A DNA stretch of 64,000 nucleotides from Letharia columbiana (GCF_014066305.1 NW_023501037.1:1550501-1614500), one strand, 5' to 3'. Positions 39,770 to 52,145 are shown, numbered from the stretch's first letter. The notes: generated from the letters alone by a model not told the origin. Numbers and translations are program-made.

Positions 39770-41690
39770 ATTCTTTTTTTATTTAAAAGCTTATATTATA
39801 TTCTATAATTTAAAAAAACTCTAGAATTTTAATAAAAATTAAAAAGGTTATTTTAAAATTTAATAATATATATCTATTTTTCTAATTAAGACTATCGACT
39901 ATCGAGTAATTTTAATAAGCGAACTTTTAATTAAATATTTAAATTTCTTATCTTTAAATAATTATAGTTTTTAATAGAAAATAATAAAGTTATTAAGGGG
40001 TTAAAAGTAGAATAAAAAAAATTTAATAATTATAAACGTTAATTTATTTATTCGCGATTACTTAATCGATCTAATTAAAGAGCGTAGCGAATTATTAAAG
40101 ACTTAATAATATATATAATAACTCTATATTATAGTATAAAGAGAATACTATTTATATAGAATTATTATAAGTATAGATTTTATAGTAAGATAGAAAGATT
40201 AAAAGATCTTAATACGCTAAGTCTAATTAGATTATAATTTAAGTAAGATTATTAAAATCGTAATACGAACTTAAATTTATAATTAACTATATATAACTTT
40301 AAGATTTTTTAAATTAACTTTATCTTATTCTTTTATATATATTAATATAGGCTTTTAAATAAAAAATGAATTTTTAAATTTAATCTTATAAATATTAAAG
40401 CGTAAGGAATTCAAATATCGCTTATTAAAGTTCGCTTATTAAAGATCGTCTATCTATTTACTCGATAGTATTAGAACTAGTATAAATACGATATTAATAT
40501 AAATGAGATAAAACGAGAATAATAAGACTATCGAATTATATAAATAAAAAGAAGATATAATATAATAGAGAATATCTTCGTTAAGGTTCGCTAGTTATAG
40601 AATTAAATAATATATTAAGAATACGCTCGTAATCGATAACTCTAATTAAAAAAAAGATTATAAATTTAATTTATAAATTTTTACTCGTATTAATATAAAA
40701 GAATAATATAGAATTAAGCTATAAAATCTTAAATTTATATATATAGTTAATTATAAATTTAAAGTTATTACGCTTTTTAATTAAATTAATTAAGTTATTA
40801 ATATATATAAAAGAATAAAATAGAGTTAAATTAGAAAATCTTAAATTTATATATATAGTTAATTATTAATTCGAGGTTATTACGCCTTTTAACTAGATCG
40901 ACTAAATTATTACGAATAAATAAATTAGCGTCCGTAATTATCAAAATCTCGCCCTTCCGCGCCTCCCTTATTAAAAAAATAGGCGTATATTATTAATATA
41001 TAGAATAACTTTTTTATTTTCTATTAAAATTTTGAGATTTTTTAAATAAATTTTAAACCGCCATTTATGCTTTTCGAATTCTTAAGAATTTTAAAATTAA
41101 GTCTTATAATTATTAAAGCGCAAGGAATTCAAATATCGCTTATTAAAGTTCGCTCGACAGTCGAATAGCCTTAATCAACTATACATTATTTGATTTTAGA
41201 ATAACTTTTTTATTTTCTATTAAAATTTCGAGATTTTTTTTTAAATTATAGAACGAAATATAAGCTTTTAGAAAAAAAATTATAAAATTAAGTTCTATAA
41301 TTATTAAAGTATAAGAAATTTAAATATCGCTTATTAAAGTTTACTTATCAAAGATCGCTCACCTACTTAAAAAAATGATTATGAATTTAATTTATAGGCC
41401 TTTACTCGTTATAAATAAATAAATCAGCGTTCGCAACTATTAAAATCTCTTATTCTACTTTTAACCCCTTAATAACTTTACTATTCTCTATTAAAATTTT
41501 TGAATTTTTTTTTTAAATTATAGCCCGCAACTTGCGCTTTTCAATGCTTTAAGAATTTTGAAATTCGGTCTTATAATTATTAAAAGGTAAGGTACTCAAA
41601 TATCGCTCACCAAAGATCGCTCACCGATAGCCCTAATCAAAAAAATGATTATGAATTTAATTCATAGGCCTTTACTCGTTCTGTTATATA
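39770..41690. repeat. Degenerate repeat family at the left edge of the gene island
   Basis: Copies of a segment containing TTATAATTATTAAAG, then AATATCGCTTATTAAAG and an AAAGATCGCTCACC-like end recur near 40,385, 41,103, 41,285 and 41,570. An inverted copy lies at about 39,780-39,930. The AAAAATGATTATGAATTTAA segment recurs at 41,371 and 41,641, exactly 270 bp apart. The copy nearest the genes is the least mutated. An inverted relative lies beyond the other end of the island at about 63,390-63,610. Confidence 0.75.
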
Positions 41691-41897
41691 TACTGATTAT
41701 ATACTGCATCAAACAAGCGAAACAAGTGGGCCCTCGGCGTCTCCAAGGGCCCGATGGTGCGGAGAGATCACCCTACGAGTACAACCACAACATTCACGTA
41801 CGGTACAAATCTTCAACTCGACTACACCGTACGCGCCGTGCACAATACTCTTCTTCTTGGCCCAAAACGTCATCCACTGCCTTAGATTTCCTAAAGT

Positions 41898-42575
41898 ATG
41901 GATTTCTCCAATCCCAAACGCTCCACTTCCGCATCTCACAACAAGCCCCCCTCTCGGCCCTCCACCCCTCTACGCCCCAGCTCACGCACATCCCTCCGCG
42001 ACAGTCAAACCTTCACCCCCAAGACCGGCTCTTCTGCCTCTCCTCTCGAGTTTCTTGAGCCTGCCTTTGCCGAACTCTCCGACTCAATGGCCGACCTAGA
42101 GGCCAACTTCATGCATCTGCAATTGATGCACGAGAGCTTGAGCAGATTCAATGAGAGCTTTGCAAGTTTCCTGTATGGGATGAACATGAATGCTTTCTGC
42201 GTGGATTTCCCAGAGGTGCGTTCTGCGTCTTCTTGAGAGGACGGTGGCATTGAAGCATCGTAACAGGCTCCCATATTGGATTCCTTCAAACGCGCGAAAC
42301 AGAATGAAGAGCATGGCCAATCTACAGATCATGTCTCCCGTCCCGACTTTGCCGATGAGACTTTTATGACAACGGATACATCCTTTGTTGAAAATCCGCC
42401 TTCCTCTCGAGGCCCCACCAAGTTTGCAACACCGGCACCCATGGCCCGTCCAAGTTCGGGGCTTAACAAGCGCGGAGGTGCTGAGACTCAGCCAATAGGA
42501 GGAAGAGGAGGAGCAGCGCGTGGTAATCCAAGGGGCAGCGGTATCGCAAGAGGGAAGCCAAGGGTTACACGTTGA
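41898..42575 (+). CDS. dam1: DASH complex subunit Dam1
   Basis: Dam1 is part of the DASH/Dam1 ring that couples kinetochores to spindle microtubule plus ends and is regulated by Aurora/Ipl1 in yeast. Two exons, 41,898-42,215 and 42,267-42,575, separated by a 51-nt intron, give 208 residues. Residues about 52-116 hold the conserved Dam1 core (F-L-E-P-A-F-A-E-L-S-D-S-M then L-M-H-E-S-L-S-R-F-N-E-S-F-A-S-F-L-Y-G), and the intron splits it just after V-D-F-P-E. The first 45 residues are Ser/Pro/Arg-rich. The tail is Gly/Arg-rich, a basic disordered end as in other fungal Dam1. The start is the first ATG in frame before the conserved core. It is the first gene after the AT-rich block, about 200 bp from the last repeat copy, and is convergent with aco1. 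Confidence 0.93.
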
Positions 42576-43049
42576 AATGATGAGGGTTCCGATTCGGGAG
42601 GCGAATGACTATGCGCCACTCCTGATGTATGCCGTGCAAGTAGCTTGTGTTGATAGATACTCCAAATCGATTATAGTGTTAACCCCATCTAACAGAGAGT
42701 CAGGGGGTACCTAAAAAGACAGTAATCTGAACGAAGACTTACTGAGGTCGGGGTTTGCATAGATAGCAGTAGGTAAGGCTCGGTAGAGTACTACGTTTAT
42801 GGAAGGTACACATATCGTGATTTACGCAAGTTTCCTCATTGACCGTAATGGGATTTTCATGTACAAGTCGGGCAGCACAAAAGCATAACAATGCGTACAG
42901 GTAATGCCAAATTGACACTCGCATCGATCCCCCTAGTCTTTCAATACTGCAATCTGTACTGACTTTCATTTCCCTTGCTGGTAACAAAGCCTCAGCGCCT
43001 CCTAAGGCAACACCGAGGACTACTTTCTCTGAGCAGTCTACAATTCTTC
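42576..43049. other. Convergent 3' intergenic region, dam1-aco1
   Basis: It holds the 3' ends of dam1 and aco1. Long frames on the minus strand here are antisense readings of the aco1 3' UTR and last exon. No separate gene is supported. Confidence 0.6.
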
Positions 43050-45976
43050 TTAAGCATTTGCCCCACTCTCGGTCTGCGCCTCTGCATGTCTTGCCATGGT
43101 GTTTAATGCACTGCCATCCTTGAACCACGCGATCTGGCTTTCGTTGAAGGTGTGCTGCAGCTTTGCTTCCCAAACCTTGCCATCTTTGGGGTGTACCCTC
43201 AACGTCAAGGGTTTGCCGACGGCCAATTGCGTGCACATAACATCGACTTTGTCATCTGGGTTGATTTTGTCATAGTCGGTGGGGTCGGCAAAAGTTAATG
43301 GCAACATGCCTTGTTTCTTGAGATTGGTTTCGTGCTGTAAGAGTGATAATCAGCGAGCCGATGGAACAGCCGGAACGTAGATGCGAAGCAAGCCTAGGGA
43401 AGAACTCACGATACGGGCAAAACTACGAGTAATGATCGCGATACCACCGAGATGTCTTGGCTCGAGAGCGGCATGTTCCCTTGAACTGCCCTCGCCATAA
43501 TTCCAGTCACCGACTACGACCCATTGGATACCTTTCTTTTTGTAGTCTCTGGCTGTTGCAGGAACTGCACCGACCTCACCGGTTGCGAAGTTCTTGACCT
43601 TGTTGGCTTCGCCATTAGCAGCGTTGATGGCTCCAATTAACATGTTATTGGAGATATTGTCGAGATGACCGCGGTATTTGAGCCAAGGACCCGCCATGGA
43701 AATGTGATCGGTTGTCGTCTTGCCTTTGGTTTTGATTAGGATTGGGATGTCTGTAGCATCCTTGCCATCCCACGCTTGAAATCCGGAGAGGATCTGAAGT
43801 CGGTCGCTTTCTGGAGACACAGCAACAGAAATCGAAGCTCGCTCCTCGGGTGGTGCTTGGTAAGTATCCTGGCCAGGGTCATAACCGTTTGCAGGTAGGC
43901 CATCTCCGGTAGGAGCAGACAACTTGAACTCGTTACCGTCCTTGTCCTTCAAGGTATCGGTCAGAGGGTTGAAATTTAGCGTGCCAGCCAACGATAGGGC
44001 GACCACAAGATCTGGTGAGGTGACGAATGAGTGTGTTGCAGGATTCGCATCGTTTCTTCCAGTGAAATTACGGTTGTACGACGAGAGAATGGAATTAGCC
44101 TCGCCCTTTTTGACATCCCTTCGATCCCACTGACCAATGCACGGTCCGCAAGCGTTCGCCAAGACCATACCACCAAAATCCTCAAGAGTCTTAAGCTGAC
44201 CATCTCGCGCGATTGTAGCACGAATTTGCTCGGATCCGGGAGTGACCGTGAACATTGATTTGGCCTTAACGCCGTGATCAAGAGCATCACGTGCAATTGA
44301 TGCAGCGCGAGACATGTCTTCGTAGGATGAGTTTGTGCAGGAGCCAATCAGTCCAACTTTTAACTCCTCTGGCCACTTATTGGCAGACACCGCTTCTTTG
44401 AACTTGGAGATGGGGGTCGCCAAGTCAGGGGTGAATGGCCCATTGATGTGGGGCTCCAGTTCTGAAAGGTTTAATTCAATGAGTTCGTCGTACTGAGCCC
44501 CTTCGTCTTCATGCAACTCTGCGGCATATGTTCTGGCGAAGTCTCCAATAGACTTCCGCTTCGTCGCTGCCAGGTAATCATACATTCGTTCGTTGAATGG
44601 GAAGAGCGAGGTGGTGGCACCGATTTCAGCGCTAGAAATGCGTTAGTGTGATGCTCAGGACGCCATAATAGACAAAAAAGGAAAGAACAACTCACCCCAT
44701 GTTACATATGGTCCCCATTCCTGTCGAAGACAATGACTTGACACCAGGCCCATGGTACTCAATGATGGCTCCTGTTCCACCTTTGACTGTCAGGATACCA
44801 GCAACTTTCAAGATGATGTCTTTGGGCGCTGTCCAGCCAGACATCTCCCCAGTCAGCCGTACACCGATGACCTTTGGCGCTTTGAGCTCCCACGGAAGAT
44901 TTGCCATAACATCCACTGCATCCGCACCACCGACCCCGATAGCACACATGCCGAGACCACCCGCGTTAGGTGTATGCGAGTCAGTACCAATCATCAGACC
45001 TCCGGGAAAGGCATAGTTCTCTAAAACGATCTGGTGGATGATACCCGAGCCGGGTTTCCAAAATCCGATGTTGTATTTAGCGCAAGAAGAGGATAAGAAG
45101 TCGTAAACTTCCTTGTTGATATCCTGAGCTCTCGCAAGATCCTTTTCGCCACCGATTCGGGCCTCGATCAAATGATCGCAATGGACAGTTGTAGGAGTGG
45201 CTACTGATGGCATGTTTGCAGACATGAATTGTAGAATGGCCATCTGGGCTGTCGCGTCTTGACAAGCAACCCGGTCAGGTCTCAGCTTCAGGTATGACTT
45301 TCCTCGCTCGATGTCTTGTCCATGAGGATCGTCGAGATGTGAGTAGAGGATCTTTTCCGCATATGTCAAAGGGCGGTTAAGACGAGATCGAACAACGGAG
45401 AGATTTTCTGACATTTTCCTAGCAAAAAAAGCAAGGTTAATAATATTGACGATTTTGGGCCTCCCATGCCGGCATCCAGACATTATCCGCCATACTGCGT
45501 AGAAGCCGAATGTTGCGACATAGAAAGGTAGGCACATACTTGTAGTTGATATAGTGACCCTGTAAAGCCACATCAGCGTCCGATTCAATGGGCAACTGAG
45601 AACACAAAGCATTGTGGACTCTAATGCATGCAGGAGCCATACCTTTTCCCAGTTGGTCATCTCGACCTTCTGAGCCAAGGGATCATCTGTGACTGTAGCG
45701 AGTGTTCGAGTACTCGAGAGCTATGGAGGACGTGGGTAAGCAGATAGAACGGCACAAGCAAGTTTGCAGCTCTGGAGTTGGAGCATCCTCGATAAAAGAC
45801 GATCGCGAGGGAAACATACAACTCTGACACTCGGGACCTGTTGATGCAGCTATCAGTATCGTCTTTGCTTGGATAGTAAGGCCGCTGCACGTATGCCCGT
45901 GGCCAAAGCTGGGGTGGGGAGCAACGGATGAACTTACCAGCTTGCCCAAGCGGGCAATGTGCCTTGTTGAAATCAT
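43050..45976 (-). CDS. aco1: Aconitate hydratase, mitochondrial
   Basis: Aconitase interconverts citrate and isocitrate in the mitochondrial TCA cycle. Six exons (45,976-45,938; 45,720-45,643; 45,559-45,540; 45,418-44,696; 44,631-43,410; 43,334-43,050) give 788 residues, the usual size for fungal mitochondrial aconitase. Residues 1 to about 27 ([12 protein letters not shown]...) form a basic presequence, followed by the conserved [15 protein letters not shown] entry. The three [4Fe-4S] cysteines are Cys385 (GSCTNSS), Cys448 and Cys451 (ACGPCIGQW). The swivel domain with [17 protein letters not shown] is near the end. Introns are 217, 121, 75, 64 and 83 nt long, in various orders, and all phases close exactly. 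The third exon has only 20 nt. It diverges from bud20 across about 450 bp. Confidence 0.96.
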
Positions 45977-46422
45977 CCTGATACAACTTGACTCGAAGAG
46001 AAAGTTGTGCCAGCCCGCACGCAACACAACTGTCGTGGGTAAGTAAGGTGGGGAAGAAGAAAGTTGCTGTTGGCGGCGCTATGGACAAGAAGGAGATCCG
46101 AGATAAGTGATGCCGAAAGAGGTTACCTCCCGTCACCTAAATGCAATACCCCCTCGATCGACAGAATCACTAGACATCTTCAGTCTACGTACTTTACTTC
46201 ACGGACATCAAAGTACAGACTAAGGAGGTGTCGAAGTTTCTTCTCCATTAAGCCGAGTTCTGAGCGTTTCGGATTGTTGAATATTTGTTTGTCCAGAGTT
46301 TTGGCTTGCGTCGGAAGGTGACCAATCACAAATCAGAGATTTCCTTTATTCATCTCTACGACTCAAAATTTATTTTCCACAAATCATATTAATATCACAC
46401 CCAAAAGATATTGATTGTGAGA
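45977..46422. promoter_or_regulatory. Divergent promoter region, aco1-bud20
   Basis: The 446 bp between two divergent start codons must contain both promoters. No clear TATA box stands out. Frames that cross it on both strands have no conserved features and are treated as chance. Confidence 0.55.
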
Positions 46423-46904
46423 ATGGGTTCAATTCGAAGGAGCAAGACGAAACGTAGAACAAGGTCCGTTTGCAAAACTCGAGTCTGTATAGTAGCTAAA
46501 CATGAATCCTAGAGATCTCGATCAGGTTCACGCAGATATCAGATCTGCAAAGCATTTGAGCCAGCATAAGAGCGCGAAACCAGCCGAAGACCGACCGGGC
46601 CTAGGCCAATTCTATTGTATTGAGTGTGCGAAATGGTTCGAGGGAGAGATTTTGATCCAGCACAGGAAAGGGAAGAAACACAAGAAAAGGTACTTTTGCC
46701 TTGGATTCTTGCTATCAGCTTTAATTTCAAAATGGGATACTAACAATCCCCAGGCTTCGTGCGTTACGTGCAGAGCCATACACACAGAAGGAGGCTGAAG
46801 CTGCCGTGGGGATCAGAACGGACAACGGCATCAGAAATAACGCATTAGCTGTGGCATCTGGAGAGCAGCCAGCTGCCATGGAGGTTGAGACTGCAGGTAC
46901 CTGA
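46423..46904 (+). CDS. bud20: Bud20/ZNF593-type zinc-finger ribosome export factor
   Basis: Yeast Bud20 is a shuttling factor that binds pre-60S particles and supports their nuclear export. Three exons (46,423-46,463; 46,513-46,689; 46,754-46,904) with 49- and 64-nt introns give 122 residues. The N terminus is highly basic (S-K-T-K-R-R-T-R), then D-L-D-Q-V-H-A-D-I, then the family signature P-G-L-G-Q-F-Y-C-x-E-C-A-K-W-F, a C2H2 finger with Cys49, Cys52, His64 and His70, and the following K-K-H-K-K-R-L-R-A-L-R...P-Y-T-Q-K-E-A-E-A-A. The finger spacing is C-x2-C-x11-H-x5-H, one residue shorter than the usual x12. The ATG chosen gives the conserved basic start directly after the promoter. The first donor (GTCCGT) is non-canonical, but phase and homology demand it. 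Confidence 0.92.
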
Positions 46905-47573
46905 TGATATCCAAAATGGAAAAGTCAGAACGGCGAGATAATAGGTAGATCCTGAGTATGGCCACCGACTGTCGTCTGGGTAATTCCGAGACTGCAGACA
47001 AGCACTTGGTGCCAAGTTAGCCGATCCACGAAACCGCGGAGCTCACAAACCCATGTCAAATAGACAAGTATCTGATCGACCATGGATTACCCGTGGAACT
47101 GGAGGACAATGGCACGCATATCGAGGACTAGAGTCACATGGGGGAAAACGATGATCGCGAATGAAATGCTCTGTATAGAAGTAGCAAAGGTCGAACAGTA
47201 TAGATGATTTCTTGTAGGAGAAACTGTTGCAGAGAAGCTCGTATTTCAGACGAGAGCAAATGAGGCCGCCTCTCGGGGTCGCTGAATTTGTGAGTTCTTG
47301 GTGGCTCAAACACCGCAACGAAGATTAATGCTTGGAACAGAATCATAGTAGATCCCAAAGTAGTAGAGCGTTAGGGCAAGAAGTCAATAAGAGGATTGCC
47401 AAGGTTTGCTGACGGGAAGCTCGCGACGATTTGTTTTCTTAGCAACAGTTCAGCTTCGTTCGTTCATGAGAAGAGCTGACCAGCCACAACTCTCACCTCA
47501 CGCTCATTACTCCGCTCTATCCTTGTCTCTTGACCAATGGTTCTCTGTGGTATTCCATAAGGACTAATCAAAC
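46905..47573. other. Intergenic region bud20-cwh43
   Basis: The 669 bp hold the bud20 terminator region and the cwh43 promoter. Minus-strand frames of 74-91 codons (47,043-47,358) overlap each other in different frames and show no family features. No gene is supported. Confidence 0.55.
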
Positions 47574-50500
47574 ATGCCGCCAAAGTCTAAGGAAGGCGTT
47601 ATGTTTTCAGGAGCCTGGATTTCCTGGGCTCATACAGTGGTGGCATATACTGCTTTTCTCGGCGCTTTGGTCACGGGCTTATACCTCCATTATCACAAGA
47701 TCGTGGAGAATGAGTACTATGTACGTCGTCAACCCAAAAATTCGCCCGCTCTTTCAAGCTGACCCATTGCTCAAGGGCTACCCGGATGAATGGTTTCCTT
47801 CGGTCTCTGCCACCATTGGAGATAGATATCCGGAGCGTTCAGTATTTCAGATCTTCATTGCCATGACTTCTGGTACGCTCTCTCTTCTCGAGCTGTCCGA
47901 AATTTCTCGGCTAATAATGGACGCGCAGGTCCTCGTTTTGCCTTAGTATTTCTCTGGTATATTTTGACAGCACGCCCCGACTCGGTCCTGCCAATTTTTG
48001 TGGCAGGTACCGGCCTGTTCCGTACACTAACGTGCGGTGGATGGACGTACGTGACTTCTACGGATGACCATGGGTGGCACGACGTCTTCATGATATCCTA
48101 CTTGGTAGCTACATTGCCCTGGACTTTGGGCTGCATAGCCCTCAGTCCAAAAGAGAATTCGAAGGCTTTGAGATACAGGAAAATCCTAGCCGGAACATTT
48201 TTCGGGACTTTGGTGCCTCTGATCTACTTCTTCATTCAGCACAAAGTTCACAGAGTTGCGGGAGGTCAGATTTGCTCTTGTCTTTCATATTAGGGTAGTT
48301 GCTAACCCCTACAAGCCTATACTACTTACGCCTTTTTTGAATGGGCTCTTATACTCCTGGATGTAGGATTCGACGCTGTCACGGCATTAGATTTCCAAGG
48401 CTTCGAAGTTGTGATCAGAGACGTCCAAGGATCTAGCAGAGGGTATGTCTACTGGCTTCCAAAGTACGCAAATGTAGGGAGATGACTTTGCTTTCCCATG
48501 GGCATCGGTCTGACAATTTGGTCAAACAGTAAGGATTTTCGGGTTTCTGATGCTGTGTTGGAGAAAGAGTACGTATACCACAATCCCTTCAGAATGTGTA
48601 TCTCATTTTCTATCAGGAAAGGCAAACCTGCTGGGCAAATATTTGGCTCGGGCTTTTTCTGGTCCGAAGCAGTTGACGCTGCTGCTGATATATACAATGG
48701 AGTAAGTCCAACATTACGAGGTATTCCCGTAGTGACTACGCTGATAAATTCTGAAGTTCGTCTTCTGGTCGATGTTGACGTCTCTCGGGCTTACCGTGTG
48801 GTGTGAGTCCAGCCTCCAGCGCTGTTCAGGGTTGCCATTACTGAAGACTCCTAGACTTTCCACTTTGGCATATGGGCATTTCAGGTTACGAGGTCATGGT
48901 CATGTGCACCATCTCTCCTTTCTTGCTTTGCTCGTCATCCGTTCGCTCCCTCGTCATCAAAAACACTCGCTACGTCCATCTTCTATCTCTCACAGGCCTT
49001 TTGGCCTATCTCGTCAAGACTCCGGAGTTTCGTCTGTTTGCTGTGGGTTTCGGTGTTTCGATGACCTGCCTAGCCTGGTCAGCTACATGGTACGCCGAAA
49101 GATCCCAAGCTGCCCGCCTTGACGCACGAGTCTTAGCCTGGAGTATTGGCTTGCTAGCCTCGAGTCTGACGAAGTTTGCTTCGCACACCAACAACCCAAT
49201 TTGGCCCATTATGCATGCCGAGAACGGCGGCTGGAACAAATTAGGCCTTTTCTTAGCATTGGCAGCTATTCTACGCTCGACTAGGCAAACCACAGACAAC
49301 AGAGGGGGCCTCGAGACCATGGGTAGCCCAGCCAGCTCTCACATATTAGCCGGCCTTGGTCTCGGTGGCTTGATCTTTGGTATGCATTCTCTATTGTCGG
49401 ACTCTAGCACCATGATCCTTTGGGTTTGGGAAGGCTTTCCAGTCAGAGGGCCAATCGCAGCCAATGGAGTCATTACGCTTCTTGCTATGGGTGGTGGTGT
49501 ACTCCTCTTCATTTGGCTTCAAGAAAGAGCCTCAAGTTGGCGTAACTTCTCTCTGCTCGGTAGTGGAGCCTTTCTTCTCACAAACTATAGCAACTGGACA
49601 GGTTTTTTTGGTGCCGTACTAATGGCTATCGAGTTGATGTCCCTCGCCCCTTCTTTAATTGGGTCAGCCGCTCGTCGCGGTCCTGCGGCGTTTGGCTTAG
49701 GATTCTTGATATACAACATTTTGGTGCTTGCACATGTGTGGGTGGTTGCCTACGCCTTTGTACCTGGAGGACCTCTCATGCGCGAGCACACCGACTGGGT
49801 CATGACGGCAACTGTAGTCTTCATCGGTGCGGGTATCTATACCATGCCAGCATCAAAGGAGAATATCAAGTCGCGCCAAAGATCAAACAGGAATGGGCGA
49901 AGTAGGTTCAAGTCCTACTACGTCTATTCTCTAATGGTCCTTGAACTGCTTGCTATCTCCGTATCCTACCTTCGCTTTCCAACCAACGACTATACTCCCT
50001 ACCATAAAGAGGAAAAGGTCATTACTGCGGGCGTTTGGACAATTCACTTTTCCCTTGACAATGATATGTGGTCTTCCGAGCGACGAATACGCGATCTGAT
50101 CAAAGAACTCGAGGTCGACGTGATCGGGCTCATAGAGACGGACCTTCAGCGAATCATCATGGGCAACCGAGATACCACTCAATATTTGGCCGAAGACTTA
50201 GGGATGTACGTCGACTTTGGGCCGGGTCCAAACAAGCATACCTGGGGCTCAGCACTTCTCTCCAAATTCCCCATCCTGAATTCAACACACCATTTACTTC
50301 CATCACCGGTTGGGGAATTAGCTCCGGCCATACATGCGACACTCGATGCTTACGGCGAGCACATTGATGTTGTTGTCTTCCATTCGGGTCAGGAAGAGGA
50401 TCCGGAGGACAGAAGACAGCAGTCTGAGTATTTGGCAAAACTCATGAAAGAATCGCCGAGGCCTTTGATCTTGCTGAGCTACCTGGTCATCAAGCCGCAG

Positions 50501-50880
50501 GAAGGGAACTACAATACCTATGTGGGCGACAAGAGCGGAATGAAGGACATTGACCCAAGTGATTGGGATCGATGGTGCGAGTATATACTATACAAGGGCA
50601 TCAAGAGGTCAGGATATGCTCGAGTGAGTAGGTCGACTATCACGGACACAGAGATTCAGGTAAGCAACCAGGCTTCGCACTCCCTGACCGTTTCAACCGT
50701 GGCTGCTAATCATGGCCATTACAGGTGGGCAAGTTCATTGTTGGTGAAGCAGAAGGCAGCGATGAACGGGTTCCGGAAGAACAGGTTGCTGAGGGTTTGC
50801 GATTCCCTGCAATGTTCCGAGGTGAAGGAGTGCGAGGTCATCAATACCACGTCTTTGACGAGCCGAGGTATTACTATTAG
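47574..50880 (+). CDS. cwh43: Cwh43, GPI-anchor ceramide remodelling protein
   Basis: In yeast, ER membrane protein Cwh43 replaces the diacylglycerol of GPI anchors by ceramide. Nine exons (47,574-47,720; 47,776-47,872; 47,929-48,264; 48,316-48,442; 48,530-48,568; 48,617-48,701; 48,757-48,802; 48,855-50,659; 50,725-50,880) with 48-87-nt introns give 945 residues. The N-terminal third is the PGAP2/Frag1-like membrane domain with the hallmark [21 protein letters not shown]. More membrane segments follow (residues about 290-650, PGAP2IP-like). The C-terminal part from about residue 685 is an endonuclease/exonuclease/phosphatase-like domain (D-V-I-G-L-I-E-T-D; then Y-x-x-Y-V...[14 protein letters not shown]). 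It ends R-Y-Y-Y. Exons 5-7 are only 39-85 nt and were placed by phase and homology. Confidence 0.94.
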
Positions 50881-52145
50881 ATGGTCGAGATTGTCAAGAT
50901 CTGCTGTATAATAACCATTCATCTATATCGAACCTCAATATATTGAAGCTCTAGTGCGAATATTAAGTCAAGCACATCTTGAATAAAACGGCTTGTCTTT
51001 GACGCCAAACAAGCGGACAAAGGCCTGTCAGACCAATTACCTGGGTGGCACTCAACGCTTGCGGCCTTGCAATTGACATAGTACTGTACAACAGTAACAA
51101 TCAAGAATAATGCAGGCTGGCTATCTGGGCATTAGCGGTTGGGTGCTTCTAGCTTACGGTGAACTGGCCAAACTGGATGCACCAACCAAAGTAGTGCGGT
51201 ATCTCGAGTCTCAGCAGAGCAGCGCAGAACAAAGAGGTCCACTATTATCAAGCTATTATATAGCTTAAAACGGTCGCACCATCTCGAAACGGGCAACAGG
51301 CTCCAAAACGTTGGCGCGTAAACATTCATTGGACGCCGTCCCTTGAAAGGAAATTATGATTGACGAGATTCCTACGAGTAGCAACCTCAAGAATTTCTTA
51401 GCGCCGGCCAGAAACCTTTCCTTCTCCCGTCTCCTGCCAACAAATCCGCCTCTCCTCTTTCCTACTACTATTTACTACTACTCTCCTCAACCACTCCAGC
51501 GAGTATGCAAATGGACGAGTTGAACGGCCTCCGTTCACACTAATCCCATCAATGCCATTCCTCAGCGATACCTGCTGATTTCAATCATTCTGCAGCATTG
51601 CCCACTGTCGTTACGTCCTCGCCTTGCTTAGGGGTCGCAAAAAGCTTTAATTCGAAACAATTACCTACATTCCGGTCACCGAAAGTCCATCCACCGCGAC
51701 AATTCCCGATCTTTCAAACTCGAGTCACACGCACAAACGCACAGAATCAAAGGGCTGCTGGCAGTTCTTGGCTTCTGGATAACGCGTTGTTCATCTCACT
51801 TGAAGTTTGGGAATCTCCAACCGACATCGACCTTTAACACCGACATCGCAGCTCCTTCAGAACGATAGAGGTCGGATAGCCTTTGTGTGGGCTTGGACAA
51901 AGAACTCGTGACCTTCATTGTGCCACGCAACCAGCTAAAGCATTATTCACTCGTTGAGTCTTTGCACAATCAGCGTCATCTATTTCTCGAGGACAATCAA
52001 GGTAAATTTGCCCATCCAAGTTTGTGTTTGTCTTTGATAAGTCATACTACAACACCAGGTGCTGGATATTTGAACTGACCCATCACTCCACGATAGATTT
52101 TTGATAATAATCATTCATAATTAACCCACCCATACCAACAAGAAC
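50881..52145. promoter_or_regulatory. Long upstream/leader region of the WSC gene
   Basis: The 1,265 bp hold the cwh43 3' end and then, from about 51,370, a pyrimidine-rich promoter or leader with CTACTACT/CTCC runs around 51,420-51,500. A near-polypurine-free CT bias before transcription start is common in fungal promoters. Frames here lack a good ATG context or conserved content. A long 5' leader of the wall-sensor gene is plausible but needs transcript data. Confidence 0.5.

Noticed and set aside
42739..43236. 165-codon minus-strand frame
   Set aside because: It is out of phase with the last aconitase exon, which it overlaps, and shows no family feature.
45657..46136. 159- and 114-codon minus-strand frames upstream of aconitase exon 2
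   Set aside because: They read through the first aconitase intron and presequence exon in mixed frames; splicing 45,938 to 45,720 gives the proper mitochondrial N terminus.
49896..49925. GGTTCAAGTCC T-arm-like motif, possible tRNA
   Set aside because: It lies inside the conserved cwh43 coding exon (S-R-F-K-S-Y-Y) and no matching acceptor, D or anticodon stems are around it.
51598..51837. 79-codon frame in the WSC leader
   Set aside because: It begins at TTG, has no conserved content and lies in CT-rich leader DNA.
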